From Steromphala cineraria (Eukaryota; Mollusca; Gastropoda; Trochida; Trochidae): DNA of 64,000 nucleotides. The DNA lies in the NCBI GenBank assembly GCA_916613615.1, contig OU744724.1, positions 34,421,607-34,485,606 on the forward strand, written 5' to 3'. A model generated the notes under the pieces. That model was given only the letters and a program-made list of their open reading frames with translations, ran no database searches and was not told the DNA's origin. The translations under genes were made by a program, and so were the position numbers. Below, one piece after another: positions 46,401-58,158 of the stretch; the first letter of the stretch is position 1; each line of letters begins with the position of its first letter.

Positions 46401-49400
46401 TTGTATTCTGGAATAATGCTATAAATCATAATGCATTTTCTGGAACATAAACTCATCGGCAAAAGAAACTTATCACTTTTGAACTGAAAACATAGAAAAA
46501 TATTTTATTTAAATATTGACAGGAACCATCGCAATATAAGCACAATATCCCTACATTTGTGTATTTTAACTTGTAAAGAACAAATGTTGATGCATTATGG
46601 GGGAAAATGAAAAAAGGTGAAAATCACGTGACTTTGCCATTGGTGCCAAGTCACGTGACACAAATGTCACACAAGAGCTCATAATGGATCACGATCATCA
46701 CCCCTATAGAAAGAACACCTACACCCCATCAAAAGTCGGATCACAAAACTGTGAGAAGCATTTGAAAGTTGACAAATACTGTGCACGGATACCAACTTTT
46801 GAAGAATTGCCATAGTTCCTAAATTTTGATTTACAATTTGTTTTCTCAATATAGATGTTTATTGTCAAGATATTGGACAACCCCAAAACAGCAAAAACAA
46901 TTGTATTTTTACCATATGAAAACTTATACCCGTTTGCATTTGACCATCGTCATCACTTTCTTTAAGTGACGTCATGAACGTCAAATGCTATAAGTGTGTA
47001 TTGCGTTTTGGACGTACGTACTAGGAGACCAAGGACAAGTAAAATCAGAGCTCTTCGATTCCTCAGTGGTCCTACATTAACCACTAAACTTTGATTTATT
47101 GCAAATGCTAAATGGTAAGAATAGACTTAATTTGTAAAGATATACAGCTATTTAAAGGTCATATGCCCTGTCACTGATTGAAGAACACTCGGTCTTTCAC
47201 AAAACATGCTTCAGTCAAATCTGACTCATCAATCTATGAACAAGCTATGATTAAGGGTAAACAGGAATACTGAAAGAGCCTTTAGGTGACGTCACACAAT
47301 CCTTCTATGTTTTGTTTAATTATTGTTATTTTTTGTGCTTACACTTGTCTTGAGCATATTTAAGTCTGATCAGATGTTTTCTTTCCTATATTCATGATTT
47401 TAGATTGAAAAAATTATCAAAATGATGGTCTGTAATTTTTTTTTACCCCTTCTCATTTAAAATGTTTTGAGCGCACTACGGATTATGTCAAATACTATTT
47501 TCCTTTTTTCAATGTTTTTGGGACTGGTTGATATACTATACTGACTTTATTTCAACCTTTTAGCACTTTTCGTTATTTAATGAGAGTAATTTTAATTGAG
47601 TGATACGTTTCTTTTGCCGATTAGTTTAGTTGTAATATTGTTGCCTAGATAAAGGTTATATGTCATAATCTATTCTTGGATAATTTATGACATATTGTCT
47701 TTTTAAACAAGTTTATATGTTATATCGTTTTCTGGAACAAGGATGTATGTCCTTGTGTTAGCACGATCAATTATTATATGTCACATAGTTGTTATGAACA
47801 AGGCTCTTGATTGTCCTCAATACCGTGAACATATGACATCCACATTGTTGCCTGAAACAAGGATATATGTCATATTGTTGCTTGGAACCATGATCTAAGT
47901 TTCTTGGAACAAGTTTATTTGTCAGTTTGTTTCATTGAACAAGGTAATAGATCATATATTTTTCTGGCCCAATGTGTTCATCATATTGTTTTCTGGAAGA
48001 AGGATATATGTCATTTTGATGTCTGGAGCAAGGATATATTTCATATTGTTGCCTGGAACAAGGCTATGTGTCATTTTGTTTCCTTATGAAATATATCATA
48101 GCGAGGAACGAGTTAATATGTTATTTTGTTTTCCTTACCAAGGTTATACGTCATATCGCAATATAGTTGGCATGAACAAGGTTTGATGATAATACAATGA
48201 CTAAATAAGTTGTACAATTAGCATTCGGCAACCACAGAGAAACAACTCCGATGTTAACATCTTTTGACGTATGACGCAACTGGGATTCGAATCCGGATAC
48301 TGGTTAAGTGCAGCTTACGCCTCAAATCAATATGGTGTAGGTCGAGGTTTTAAATTACTTTATTAATTAACTATTAATGATATGGCACTAATACAATCTG
48401 AACGGCCTACACTATACGATTCGGCAACTGGGCCAATACAGGTAAGCTGGGCCAATACGGGCCAAACTGGGCCAATACGAGCAGACTGGGCCAATACCAC
48501 TCTCAGCATGCGCATGTACACAAATGGCGCAAGTCCGAAGCTATCGCTTCAAAACTTTCAACATTTATTACAGTTCACCAATCTCTTTTATAATTTTGAT
48601 TTCGATGAAAATGAACTCTTTAATGTTGTACAAGTAAATCACAAAGAAGTTAATTAATAAAAATGTCATTAATAAAGTTTTTCCATATTGGCCCATACAG
48701 CAGACCTCGGACCTGTAACTAGACCAATACGGAAAAACATGATTAATAACATTATAGTAATTGTTCTTATTGCCAAGATTTAATTCATTACTCATAACTC
48801 ATATTAATAAAATTCAGGTTATATCATTGTAGAATTATATATCTGAAATGTTCGTCCTTTCGGCAACTGTGCTATATCAGACATGACTCGTTATCACATT
48901 TTGATTATATTTCATTCCACTAATATCCAGGACACCAATCCCGTATGAGGTTGAAACTGCTCAATGAATCATCATCTAATGAAATTACTACTTCTGTAGA
49001 ATGATTTACACTTTATTCATATTTTATACTAAAGGCGAGTATTACCTGATGGCATAAACCTGGTTATAGACAGACGCGAGTGAAATCATACTTCATCACG
49101 GCAAAAAATATCATTTATATTGCAGGATAGTTTTAGCCACGATTGATAAGTACGATCAAGGTAACTTCTTGTGTTTAGCAAGTGAACTAATTCATTGATT
49201 TCATAACAATATTTGTTGACGCTTTTGAAAAACACACCTTTTAATAATAATGTTTTTTATAATCTTATTTAATATGCGAGATAGGGGTAACTAACCTTTT
49301 CGCTTGTTTTCTAGCGCCCAAGAGTAAGTAATCGTAAACAATTTAATACCTATTAGGGTTATCTCTATTGATAACATCTTTATTTTTAAACAATTTCTAC

Positions 49401-52400
49401 ATTTTATATTGATTAATTCAACTCTAAACATTCTGGCCAAAAACATATTTTTAAAAATGATTAAGAACATCATATGTATTTAAACAGTCATGAAAATAAA
49501 AATATCACTCTGATTAATGTAAATGTGTGTTTCATTTGCCCCGGTATGCGTTACCTTGCCATGCAGCATACAAGATAACGTATGCTAACCGCCATGGCGA
49601 CCTATTGATATACACATTCATCAATATCCATGATTTGACCAAAATGGTTTATGAATGGTTTGGTGTTAACAATCTATATCCAGCCACTATACACCGAGAA
49701 TGATATACGATTTGTAGCCTTGATGTCCATATAATGCTTGTTTATGTACAATCAATATACGGCCTTGTTCAGGAAAACTGAAGTAGAGAACGTCCGGAGA
49801 AAGGGCATTCATATACAGTATGGGTACCAGTAAATGACAAAACTTTTGATGAATTATCAATTTACAACCTTCCAGGAATATAAGCCCTTAATGCATTAAT
49901 ACATATTTTTGCCAAGTAACATGACTGTGCTTCTGCATATTAAATTGGTAATACTTTTCATTTAACATAGAATTCCTATTAATACAAGAGCAATGGTTTT
50001 AGGTGACTCGTCAATCTCATATGAATAAACAGTATAATATTTCCAAACAGTCGAAATGATTTTATTAGTACTAGATTTTCGAAACACTCCGGACCTGGAA
50101 ATGTTGTATATCGAATACTTTTGGTTTCCTGAAAATAGTTGTTTATTGGGTACTTGTGGTTATCTGGAAGTAGTTGTGTATTGAATTCTTGTATTCATCT
50201 AGAAATAGTTGTATATTGAATTATTGTATTCATCTAGAAACTGTTGTAAATTGAATTCTTTTATTCATTCGGAAATAGTTTTATATTGAAAACTTGTGGT
50301 TATCTGGAAATGGTTGTATATTGAAAACTTTTATTCATCTAGAAATTGTTGTATATTGAATTTTTGTTTAAACCTAGAAATTGTTGTATATTGAAAACTT
50401 GTATTTATTGGTTAGTGAAAGTTTATGAAGTATTACGATTAACTTATGTCAACACGTAAGATAACATTTTTTACAAATCCTTTTCCTTTTATTTAAAATA
50501 ACTCAAATTCAACATTGAATAATACAAACATACCAGCAAATAAATACATCAGAGTGTCAAGCAAATGGAAACAGCAGTTCAAAACCTTCTTTTACCCGTG
50601 ATTAAATAAGAAAGGTATCAATTGCATTTCACCATTAATAATAAATCATTTGCACGTAACTTTTGAAATTCAACAAAGCTTGAAATTATTTAGGTTGTGT
50701 GGAATAGTTCACAGGAAGCCTCAAACAAAACCGACTTCTAACAAACGGTCATTTTGATCAGCGCTGCATCCTTCCCTTGGGAAATACCGGATGTTACGGT
50801 AGCGTAGTCGACAACAAAACCAAAGTGAATTATTGATAATTACCCCAGGTTATTTTTCACGAGCATAAAGTTTGTACATGGCTTAACGCTTAGTTTTGCA
50901 GTCCAGGATGTTTGTTAAGCGTTGCTCGTACCATCCGGTTAATAGCACTATATGAGTTACGCTTCCGTCAAATTGCACTTTTCATCATGGCATCCATTTT
51001 ATAGGCACTTTGCTTCTTGTTAGACATCATAATAGTGTCATTCTTGTATTTTGATTTTATAACTTACTCTAAATTGTCATGGACATGCCTATGTTTGTTT
51101 GGTGGATTTCAAGTTCAAATCAAATGCACTTTCAGCGTGTCATGTTGTTTGCAAAGAAAAAATGGTACGTTTTTTTGCATATGTTAACAGCACATGGTTT
51201 CAAATGAACATTGGCAAATGTTGATTTCTATGAACTTATAGCAGTTAAACTTACATTCACCAGTATGAGTTTTCACATTATGTAGGTCATTGATATTTGC
51301 ATTTCGTTCATACAAATCATTTTCTTTACTTGGCAATTAAAGAAATTGTAACACATTGTAAATGTTTTTTAAGAAAACATATTAGTTATCAACTTTAGTA
51401 TGTCATATATTAATCTTGATTTATATCGTGAAAATTATTTGGAAATTATGTAGTGGGGACATTTAATGATATTTCTTTAACTTGTATAACATTACATGAG
51501 AATCATATACAGTCATTGAAATAAAAATGTATCAGTTTGGTAATTTGTAGGTCTTACTAAGCACGCCACAATACTTTAATAAGTGTTTCGTTCTTACATT
51601 AACATATTAAAAAAACTTCACCTAAACAGCAATGATGACCGCTGGCAGATATTGTAAATTGAATAAAAGTATACAATTGTTGAAACAAATACAGCTCCAA
51701 TCTTATTCAGGAAAGAATATATTGATTGTAAGTGTATATATACCAAGGGTTCAATGACACCATTTCACTGTAATTTTGGATCATTATGTTCTTATCGGAC
51801 CCATCTTAATACGCACCACAGTTACAGGGGAAATGACTCGGCGTACGCCACAATGAGTAAAGTGTGAGATATTGATAGGAATTAGGTATGGATAAGCACA
51901 CGGATTATATGGGACGTTAGTCAATAGGATCTGTCACAATGTATGACAATAATGTCATCTTGTTCCTGGACCAATTACCGTAAATGCACCATTAAGTCAT
52001 TGTGAATAATTAATACAGGGAATTAAGTCGTTAAGCAAATTTGCAAATTGCAGAAAAACTATTCAGGTCGAAGCGATTTAGCATCATGATGAATGATTAA
52101 CATAATCATAATGATATAATTTTAACTGTGAAGTACATGAGGTCAATGGCAAAATATAACCACTGTAGAAATAAGTGATTTCGAAAGGACGTTCGGGCAC
52201 TGAAAGGTACATATACTTCAGACAGTTTTATACTATTGGGTGTTAAAAACTTGTGTTTTATTGTCATATACATCATGTGAAATAGCCTTGTTCCATTATA
52301 CATATTCTACTCTAAACTATTCTTTATTGTTATGTTTCTACATTGCACATTCATTTTGCTGTCTCATTAAAAAAGCCAAGTATAATGTCCCTTAAATGAC

Positions 52401-53336
52401 ATCAATTAATAATTTACCTATATAGCACTTATAGAACTTGCTATGGTTTTTTAAAGATGATAATCATTATATTACCACAATCAACAGCTATAACATGAAT
52501 GCGTTAAAACTTTTTCAAGAGAGAAAATTATTCAACGACAACGAAATTAAACAAAGCCGACAAAGATAAGTTCGGTATGTTTTTGATATGCCCCAGTGTA
52601 CCTTATACCTGTCATTTTAACACCTGTTAGTCAATTAACCCCGAAACTTGCATTCGTTTTGCCCCCTTCTCAAACAATAATAAGTTAAGCTTATTTTAAA
52701 ACAAGTATCAATCAAACAAAGAAAACGGTTTAATTTAAAAAACATATTCCTTACTTGGTGCTGGTAGTACGTGTTAAACATCGTAGGTGCACGTAACGTT
52801 AGTGAAAACTTTATTATTAGTCGCCCATTGAAGATTTCTCTGTTTAAGTAATCTACAAAGTTATTACACGAGGTTTAACCGAATGACGTGACGTCATAAA
52901 GACGTCATAGTCATTCAGGATGACGTAGCAATGTAAGCGGGCGGCCGCAATGGTCATTTACTAAAATCCCTGACGATATAATTCGTTTTTGCTCGTAAGA
53001 TACCAAACCAATCGCTCGTTTCATAAAAATGTTATTCTACGGGAAGTGGTTTAGTATTCTCTATATTCATTGTTTTGATTGTGAAGGTTCAAAATATTGT
53101 ATAGATATTCTAAACAGAGCACCTCAGAAAAGGAATATTCTTATATAACGAGTAAAGATTAAGTCACGCTAAAATCAAAATGAAGTCTTACCTATAAATT
53201 CTTGAATATGATTGAGAAGTTCCGTCATTCGTGATTTCTCGGCGTCTCCCTCCAGTTTAGAGAAGATGACACCTCCAATACATAGGTACACAATGGTTAC
53301 CAGAATCAGCACTATGAGACGTCGCTTACTGTTCAT
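37472..53336 (-). CDS. two-pore-domain potassium channel (K2P), five exons
   Basis: Exons in reading order: 53336-53192, 45374-45213, 44350-44018, 38284-38112, 37621-37472. All junctions are GT-AG and in phase (1, 1, 1, 0); 963 nt, 320 residues. M1 is LIVLILVTIVYLCIGGVIFS (8-27). The extracellular cap has Cys53 and an N-glycosylation site at N79 (NQT). Pore 1 is TTIGFGN with filter GFG at 103-105. M2 contains YAIVGIPVTMLMLSGLGQQL; M3 contains VLNMVLIIILGLALMFGIPA. Pore 2 is STIGFGDY with GFG at 207-209. M4 follows in exon 4 (IVAYVWILIGLSYLSLVIKY), and a short Lys/Asn-rich cytoplasmic tail ends in SISHL. GFG in both filters resembles vertebrate TREK channels, but orthology is not established. 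The product is a dimeric background K+ conductance of the plasma membrane. Introns 1-3 are full of repeats derived from the exon edges. Confidence 0.93.
38400..38910 (-). pseudogene. decayed tandem copies of the K2P exon-4 acceptor region
   Basis: The intron just upstream of exon 4 repeats its first ~40 bases in degraded form. The clearest is 38588-38635 (TGGATCCATTTGGATCTTCT, matching exon CTGGACCCATCGGGATCTTC). Weaker ones lie near 38465 (CCCTGGACCTATTAGATGAA), 38700 (TTCCTGTTCCCATAGAGAG) and 38862 (CCCTGAGCCAAGCAGGGTCT). Spacing is about 110-160 bases. None keeps a usable reading frame. Confidence 0.6.
40690..40833. repeat. fold-back element with perfect 58-bp arms
   Basis: 40690-40747 (GGAGATAAACATACTGTGTT ...) is the exact reverse complement of 40776-40833, around a 28-bp loop. 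Lies in K2P intron 3. No coding capacity. Confidence 0.85.
41050..42113 (+). other. candidate exons of an antisense gene inside K2P intron 3
   Basis: Two weak signals: a possible untranslated exon ending in a strong donor AAG|GTAAGT at 41148, and a possible coding exon 41920-42113 with acceptor TTTACAG|GCTC, an ATG at 41928, 62 open codons and donor GAT|GTGCGT. The peptide (…TPRSLPGVNARVLVGMKYL…) is not recognised and no continuation was found. May be chance. Confidence 0.22.
42720..42810. repeat. dispersed CTCCCC/GAGGCAGCT repeat copy
   Basis: CCATCCTATCCCTCCCCAAA, GAGGCAGCT and the inverted GAAGCTGCCTCTGTAGGGTG show the same near-palindromic family as 7060-7120 and 60090-60145. Confidence 0.5.
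43600..43990 (-). pseudogene. decayed tandem copies of the K2P exon-3 end and its donor
   Basis: 43602-43672 repeats exon 3 in diverged form: ATGATGTTCCAACCCTC and AGAACACTGTTGCCGCAATG against exon ATGATGTTCCAGCCCTC and GGAACACTGTTGCCGGGATG. Near 43733 (GACTCACCAGTTATGGAATC), 43822 (AAAACTCACTGGTCATATAT) and 43900-43955 are further degraded versions of the donor region (real exon: AAAACTCACCAATGATATAA). Spacing is about 90-110 bases. None encodes an intact P2 pore. Confidence 0.65.
44351..44470 (-). repeat. three tandem copies of the K2P exon-3 acceptor
   Basis: The exon-3 boundary CGAATCCTGAGAATCGAGAA is followed in the intron by TGAATCCTGGGAATCAAGAA and TGAATACTGAGAATCAAGGA at about 50-bp spacing. 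Read on the - strand, each gives a CTCAG or CCCAG-type acceptor. Confidence 0.7.
44640..45010. repeat. degenerate ~75-bp tandem repeats in K2P intron 2
   Basis: Recurring blocks of the type ATCAATATTTGCCCAAAA, TCATATAGTTCCACTGAGGC and ATACCGTTATCTAAATC, about four to five diverged units. Short frames here are not genes. Confidence 0.5.
45375..46080 (-). repeat. ~30-bp minisatellite built from the K2P exon-2 splice acceptor, segment 1
   Basis: On the + strand the unit is TCATATTGTTTTCTGGAACA plus AGGTTATATG, about 17 copies, the first several nearly perfect. The array abuts exon 2: the exon's first bases and acceptor (- strand CTTGTTCCAG|AAAACAA) are themselves the first unit. Units with GGACAAGGAATACGTC and CTCGAAAACGG recur together, so a higher-order unit exists. 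Frames of 60-217 codons across it are repeat artefacts. Confidence 0.85.
46131..46365. mobile_element. fold-back element inserted in the minisatellite
   Basis: GTCTGATTAAAATCGACTGT at the left pairs with CGATTTTAATCAGAC at the right. Inner arms (AAATATTATCTCTAGTGGGG with CCCCTATAGAGACAATATTT) also pair. The centre contains tRNA-like text (GGTTATAGCACGCGATAGAG, GGTTCGAGCCCC). About 235 bp, no coding capacity. Confidence 0.7.
46370..46448 (-). repeat. exon-2-acceptor minisatellite, segment 2
   Basis: Two to three diverged units (AGTTTATATGTCATATTGTA, TTCTGGAATAATGC, TTTTCTGGAACATAA) between two inserted elements. Confidence 0.7.
46455..47621. mobile_element. ~1.17-kb TIR element inserted in the minisatellite
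   Basis: The left end ATCGGCAAAAGAAACTTATC matches the reverse complement of the right end (GATACGTTTCTTTTGCCGAT) with one or two differences over ~23 bases. No transposase frame, so it is non-autonomous or decayed. A similar single terminus, GGCAAAAGAAACGTCACC, lies near 56310. Superfamily not identified. Confidence 0.6.
47640..48185 (-). repeat. exon-2-acceptor minisatellite, segment 3
   Basis: About a dozen diverged units: GGATATATGTCATATTGTTG, CTTGGAACAAG, CTGGAAGAAGGATATATGTC and others. More diverged than segment 1, consistent with decay away from the exon. Confidence 0.75.
48255..48312 (-). repeat. tRNA-like relic
   Basis: On the - strand CCGGATTCGAATCCCAGTTG carries a B-box with a T-arm-like context; no full cloverleaf. 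Confidence 0.3.
48427..48498 (+). repeat. short tandem repeat CTGGGCCAATACR
   Basis: CTGGGCCAATAC occurs four times (plus a GGGCCAAACTGGG intermediate) at about 15-22-bp spacing. Related single words (TATTGGCCCATAC, AGACCAATACGG) lie at 48688-48731. Confidence 0.7.
48800..50090. other. K2P intron 1 sequence without recognised features
   Basis: AT-rich; no exon, RNA gene or element that I can support. Confidence 0.5.
50095..50405. repeat. ~36-bp minisatellite in K2P intron 1
   Basis: About nine diverged units of the type GAAATAGTTGTATATTGAAT followed by TCTTGTATTCATCTA. No coding meaning. Confidence 0.8.
50406..52882. other. K2P intron 1 sequence without recognised features
   Basis: AT-rich; short unsupported frames only. 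Confidence 0.5.
52883..52927. promoter_or_regulatory. CRE-like TGACGT cluster in K2P intron 1
   Basis: Four TGACGT/GACGTCA words within 45 bases (ATGACGTGACGTCATAAAG, GACGTCATAG, GATGACGTAG), about 265 bases inside the first intron. Candidate CREB/ATF binding region; function inferred from motif only. Confidence 0.4.
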
Positions 53337-54783
53337 GTTGAAGATCCTCTGGTGTTAGCTGTCATTAATGTCTTGTCCAAACACTGTTATCAACGTTTCT
53401 CTTTGTCTTTTATCACAGATGCAAGATCACAAAAAGCTTTAATCTTTTCACAATTCTTAATGAATTTTGGTGTCCAACGATTCATGACATGTCACCATAG
53501 ATTTGAGATATATGTAATCATATTTTCTAAACGGATCACTGGTATTCGAATACATTTCGATGATTGAAAAATCAAGACATGTCTAAACGGTTGGACTGTC
53601 ATGTCATTGTCGATGTTATTCACTCACATATCTCCAATACAGCAACTGTTACAATGATTTGACATTTCTTTTTCACCAAGTGCAAGAAAAATGCATCACG
53701 AAGTTCCTCCGCTGAATGTATATATTCGTATCCATTTCATCGTTCTCAATGGCTTATCAAGGAAGCATAGTATTCTTTTCCTTTAAAACACATCTCTGTA
53801 ACAGATTGAAAACATGTAAAATTAACGTTTTAAATAATTGTATTTTAATCTTCGTATTGCATTTTACAACGCGATTACTAAAGAGAATAAAGAATATAGA
53901 GAAAAAGTTCAACACATTCATCACTAATGTCATATTATTCTCAAAGTCAACCAAACATTTCATTCTATCTTTGTTGTTTAAGAGAAAGAGATGAACAAGC
54001 ATCGACTATCAATATCTCCTGTATGAGACCATTTCTCATTACAAACATTCGCAGAGAAAAAAACCTCTTAAGATATTTATCACGTATCTCAACAATTGAA
54101 AACATATATTTCGACCCAAAATGACATGTGATATAATTTATCGTTGTTAAAACACTAACAACAAAGCAATAGTGATATAACCAAATATGGTGATTTCAAA
54201 GTATATCCCATGATTATCATATCAAAGTGAATACATGTACAAAACATAAAATACACAATGAATGGCTGATATTAAGTTCGCTTTTTGGAGTAACTGATTA
54301 AAATTTATCACAATTCTGAACTATCTGAAATCTGAACTAAATGAAAGGCCCTCGGTATGTGATGTTCCAAAAATGGTATATGCAGTCACTTCTGCTTTTA
54401 ATTTCTTACCGAAAGTTCAATCACAAGTCCGGATCCAAAACCCAGTTTCAGACAATTCAATAAATCCAAAACGGTTCATATCAATCCAATGTTTTCTCAA
54501 CCACCACAATCTATTTTGGCAAAGTTTCATCGAACACAATCCATGTTCCAATGTTGTTTGATTCAACACAGCCCATTTCAACTCCTTTTGAATCCAAACA
54601 ATCCTTTGATTAAGAAAGCATATCCGATTTCATTACATGGTGGTTTCAGCTGAACGCAACTACACAACAGGAATCAAAAGCCACCCGTCACCTATACCAC
54701 TCGCCTATGAATGTGACACAGATCGGTGTTGTATCCCTGTCTGTTTTCGCCTATCCGAGCGTGAGCTACAGTGTGCCACTTAC

Positions 54784-54960
54784 ACCACTGTTAGCATGTA
54801 AGCATCGCTTTGACAATGTCACCGGAAGCCGTCTGCCAAACAATGCCTCGTTTGAGATCAATTCATTGTCGTCTGCTGTGCTATCGGCTGGCAGACGACA
54901 TTCTCGAAAACGGGTTAGTCCCACAGTGATCTTTGAGGACATTATTAACAAATTATCATT
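54784..54960 (-). other. candidate 5' untranslated exon upstream of the K2P start
   Basis: More GC-rich than its surroundings and ends on the - strand at a strong donor (GGT|GTAAGT). It lies 1.45 kb upstream of the K2P start codon, so it could be a leader exon. The acceptor before the K2P ATG is weak (ATGACAG). Also open on the + strand for 96 codons, with no recognisable protein. Confidence 0.22.
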
Positions 54961-54997
54961 TAGACATGATCATTTCAATAAAGAAATAGAACGCTGA

Positions 54998-56756
54998 ACG
55001 ACCTACAAGCTTATTTCAATGCCTCTTCAAAAATATTAATTGATAATAACTTTCTACTAAAATGTTTACGTTTGATGTAAACACACATAACACATTTTGA
55101 TAAATATGCATCCACATTTATTTACCATTGATATATAGAGCTACATTTGAACAAAGATATACATTTTTCAAGTCTCTATACAGGACAGCGGAAAAAGGGA
55201 TTTTTTCTTTGACATTTCTTTGTTACCTCTTATTCCATTTATTTGAGCTTATTGTATCTGTTTTGCCTCATTCATAATGAAACTTCTCATCTTGAACCAT
55301 GTGTGAATATAGACTACCTACATGTATATCGGGAATCGGTTTGTACATCTGTCGCCAATGTCCGATAAAGTGTTGTTTGAACGTGGATCAGTCATCGTAT
55401 TTTAACACAAGCAGGGAGCTAAGTTAACCTTCCTGTAGAGGTTTCGAACAACGCTTTCATTGGATTTTGCACCCTGGCTTCTTGACAACTGATTTCTACA
55501 ACCACAATCCCCATTATTAAATTCAAAACATCTTCACGGACATGTATATAAATAGCATGGGTCTCGTTTCTATGTTGTGTGTGTTTGGACATGCTTAGCA
55601 ATCCTACAAAGTTGTTTATATAAACTCACCTAGTGACGTAAGTAATGGTTAGAGAATGTTGATTATGCATAGTTTACAAAGTGCTTATCGATATAACTTT
55701 AAATGGGTCATATACGTCGAACGTTAAGATATTTGAAATAAAAATAGATATTTAGTAATAAACGGCACCATCATTCACGAAAATCGGATTTAGCTAAATG
55801 TCAAAAGTAGAACTTTTCAATGGTGCTCATTGAATTTCACGAAACATATACAAATTTTGTCAACAGTTTACGAATCTCGGGAAGCTTCTGCAAAATACGA
55901 TTATAGGTCTGATATTAAAAATTCAATGCGTTAACGTTGTTTCTGAACGACAATATATTATGTATAGATGCAGACAATTTCTCGCGATTCTATCAATAAT
56001 TCAATAGATTTTCCAATATAAATCTGACTTCTCAACATTGACAACACTTTTGCACCTGCACCGTGAAACAAGAAAAGAAAAAGAAAAAGAACCAATTGAT
56101 TAACGATCTTGCAATTGCTATTTTGATCTATCGATTAACACTTGAAATCTCAAGTGGTGCAACTGGTATGGAAACGTTCCAGCCTACAAAGCACCAATGT
56201 ATGGGGTCTATTACCTGAGTGTTATTGAAGCTATTGGTAAGATATCGGGCCTTGATCAATGTGCCAAGTTTACGGTTACACGATTGATCAAGGGTTGAAT
56301 ACCTTCAACGGCAAAAGAAACGTCACCTAGTTTTTTTCAGAGCCCATTACACATTCCTTTTGCCAGATCACTTTAAATGTGAATGTCATGAATAAACCTG
56401 TTCAAATACACAAGGGGTTTAAATTAATTGCTTATTCAAAGTTGTTTTTCGTCAAAACGTTTGAGATTTATGTTAAAAATCATAAAATATGAAAATACGT
56501 TAACATTTTTTTGTCGACAGAATATACCTTTGGGTACGACGCTTGAAACACACCAAAATAAGCCTTATTTCATTTTCCTTTCTCGTCTAATTAAGGAAAG
56601 GTTAAAACAACAACTTTATTAAGCGGCTTTGTTTTTTTTAGAAAAGGGGCGAATTAATATTCCAAAATCTATGAATTACGATAGTCGTAAAATTGGCTCC
56701 GAAAGATATGATGTAACTATGTGAAGAACTTATCTAACGTATCTTACCCACGGGGG
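54998..56756. other. intergenic DNA
   Basis: No gene recognised. Near 56310 is GGCAAAAGAAACGTCACC, resembling one terminus of the TIR element at 46455-47621. Confidence 0.5.
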
Positions 56757-57118
56757 TTAAAGGGGCAGTAGCACGTTTTAGGGGGAATATAAGGTGATGT
56801 CAGGAAAATTGAAATTAAGGGTTCCAATCGGTAGACAATGTATTCTAACTAAATGGAGCAGTAATAATTCAATAAATAACGTAAAGTTTAGCCATGCGAT
56901 TCCTTTTTCTTACACAAAATGAATTAAAGGTGTTCACACAAAATGGCCGCCAATGGATTTCATGTGAATCTTCATACTTTGTCCTCTGACTATGGATGAT
57001 TGGCTTGTGTAATGAGATTTTTGCCACTGTCAAAATAATACATTAAGCATCAACTTTCAATTATCAGTGAAACATTTAAAATATAAAATTATCAAAAAAT
57101 GTGCTACTGCCCCTTTAA
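56757..57118 (+). mobile_element. TTAA-type MITE, copy D
   Basis: TTAAAGGGGCAGTAGCACGT at the left, TGTGCTACTGCCCCTTTAA at the right, with the family's internal AAATGGCCGCCAATGGA. Its last ~20 bases are also present at 62522-62541, at the edge of the duplicated block. Confidence 0.88.
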
Positions 57119-57445
57119 ACTATCTTTTTTTTATATTATGACGTTTCTTTTGATGTTGAGTGCCCATTGCCACCCGTCGCCATCGTAGTATTTAGACAGA
57201 AAATAGATATCACTCGGTGCCGTTTACTGTTTTGGAAACCAAATCCCATCACGTGGGTACTTGTTCCGAAGTTGTTACTTCCGCAGTGGGCACCATAGTC
57301 CAATTCAGACTAGATGTGTTTATATGGAATTCCTCTTCGTGAAATATATCATCTAGCCATGGGTGACCAATTCGACAATTTCGAGACAATGTACTATCAA
57401 AAGGTGTAGGGTTACGATTCACATAGTTAGTCTTACATTTTCTTA

Positions 57446-57655
57446 TTGGAGATTTTGAGCTTTCCTTTTGAGATTAACTATGAACACAGACGCGAATTAA
57501 CTTATTTGGAAGCAGATTTTAGTAGAGAATGTATTACGCAAAGATGCATACATTATATCTGTCGTACAGCTAGTCGTATGTGTTTGGTTACTTTGCTAAT
57601 GATAGATAATGATGAGTTTAATCCGAAATTGTCAAAGGATGATGTTCCAGACTAA
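57446..57655 (+). CDS. unknown small frame, possible exon (copy 1 of 2)
   Basis: Open to TAA, with no ATG at its start. A possible acceptor (CTTATTGGAG) precedes it, so it might be a terminal exon. The product is acidic at the end (NPKLSKDDVPD) and has four Cys. The second copy differs by one residue (Arg to Ser at position 33, AGA to AGT). No recognised family; may be noncoding. Confidence 0.2.
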   Translation: MEILSFPFEINYEHRRELTYLEADFSRECITQRCIHYICRTASRMCLVTLLMIDNDEFNPKLSKDDVPD

Positions 57656-58158
57656 TGTCTTAAGAATGATAACATATTTCCGAAAAAAATTTTGATTTAA
57701 AATTTCTCTAAAATGTATTTTAATGTCTATGACAATGAAAGGTAACTCTTTATATGTTTTTGTCTGTATAGTCGGTCTTTCTACAAATAAAACCTCTTGA
57801 ATCTGAGATTTTCTATTCTTTCTATTATCACTTCAGCACATTAGGTTCACTAGTATTTTGTCAACTATTCATGTTACCAATCAATCTACAATGCTCTTTC
57901 ATATTGCTTTGTATTTTGTTTTGTATTAGTTATTTGGTTTTGAAGATTATTTGCCCAGGACAAGGTTTGGGTTTTAATCTTTGATAATATCTTTGACACT
58001 GAGTTCCTGTCAAACACAGACATGTTAAACTTGTGGTGTTACCTTTGGCAAGTGACTTTACTCACAGTGTGCATCTTAAATTCGCAGGGTTATTGGGTAC
58101 CCGGTTTCGTAGTAAGCAAATCGGTTTAAAAAGTTACTCACTCCACGTTTTCACATGC

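Noticed and set aside
45374..48185. CRISPR-like array of ~30-bp repeats
   Set aside because: Units are directly adjacent without spacers, in an animal intron; this is a minisatellite.
54707..54997. 96-codon plus-strand frame as a gene
   Set aside because: No recognisable domain; the minus strand has a better splice signal, and neither is convincing.
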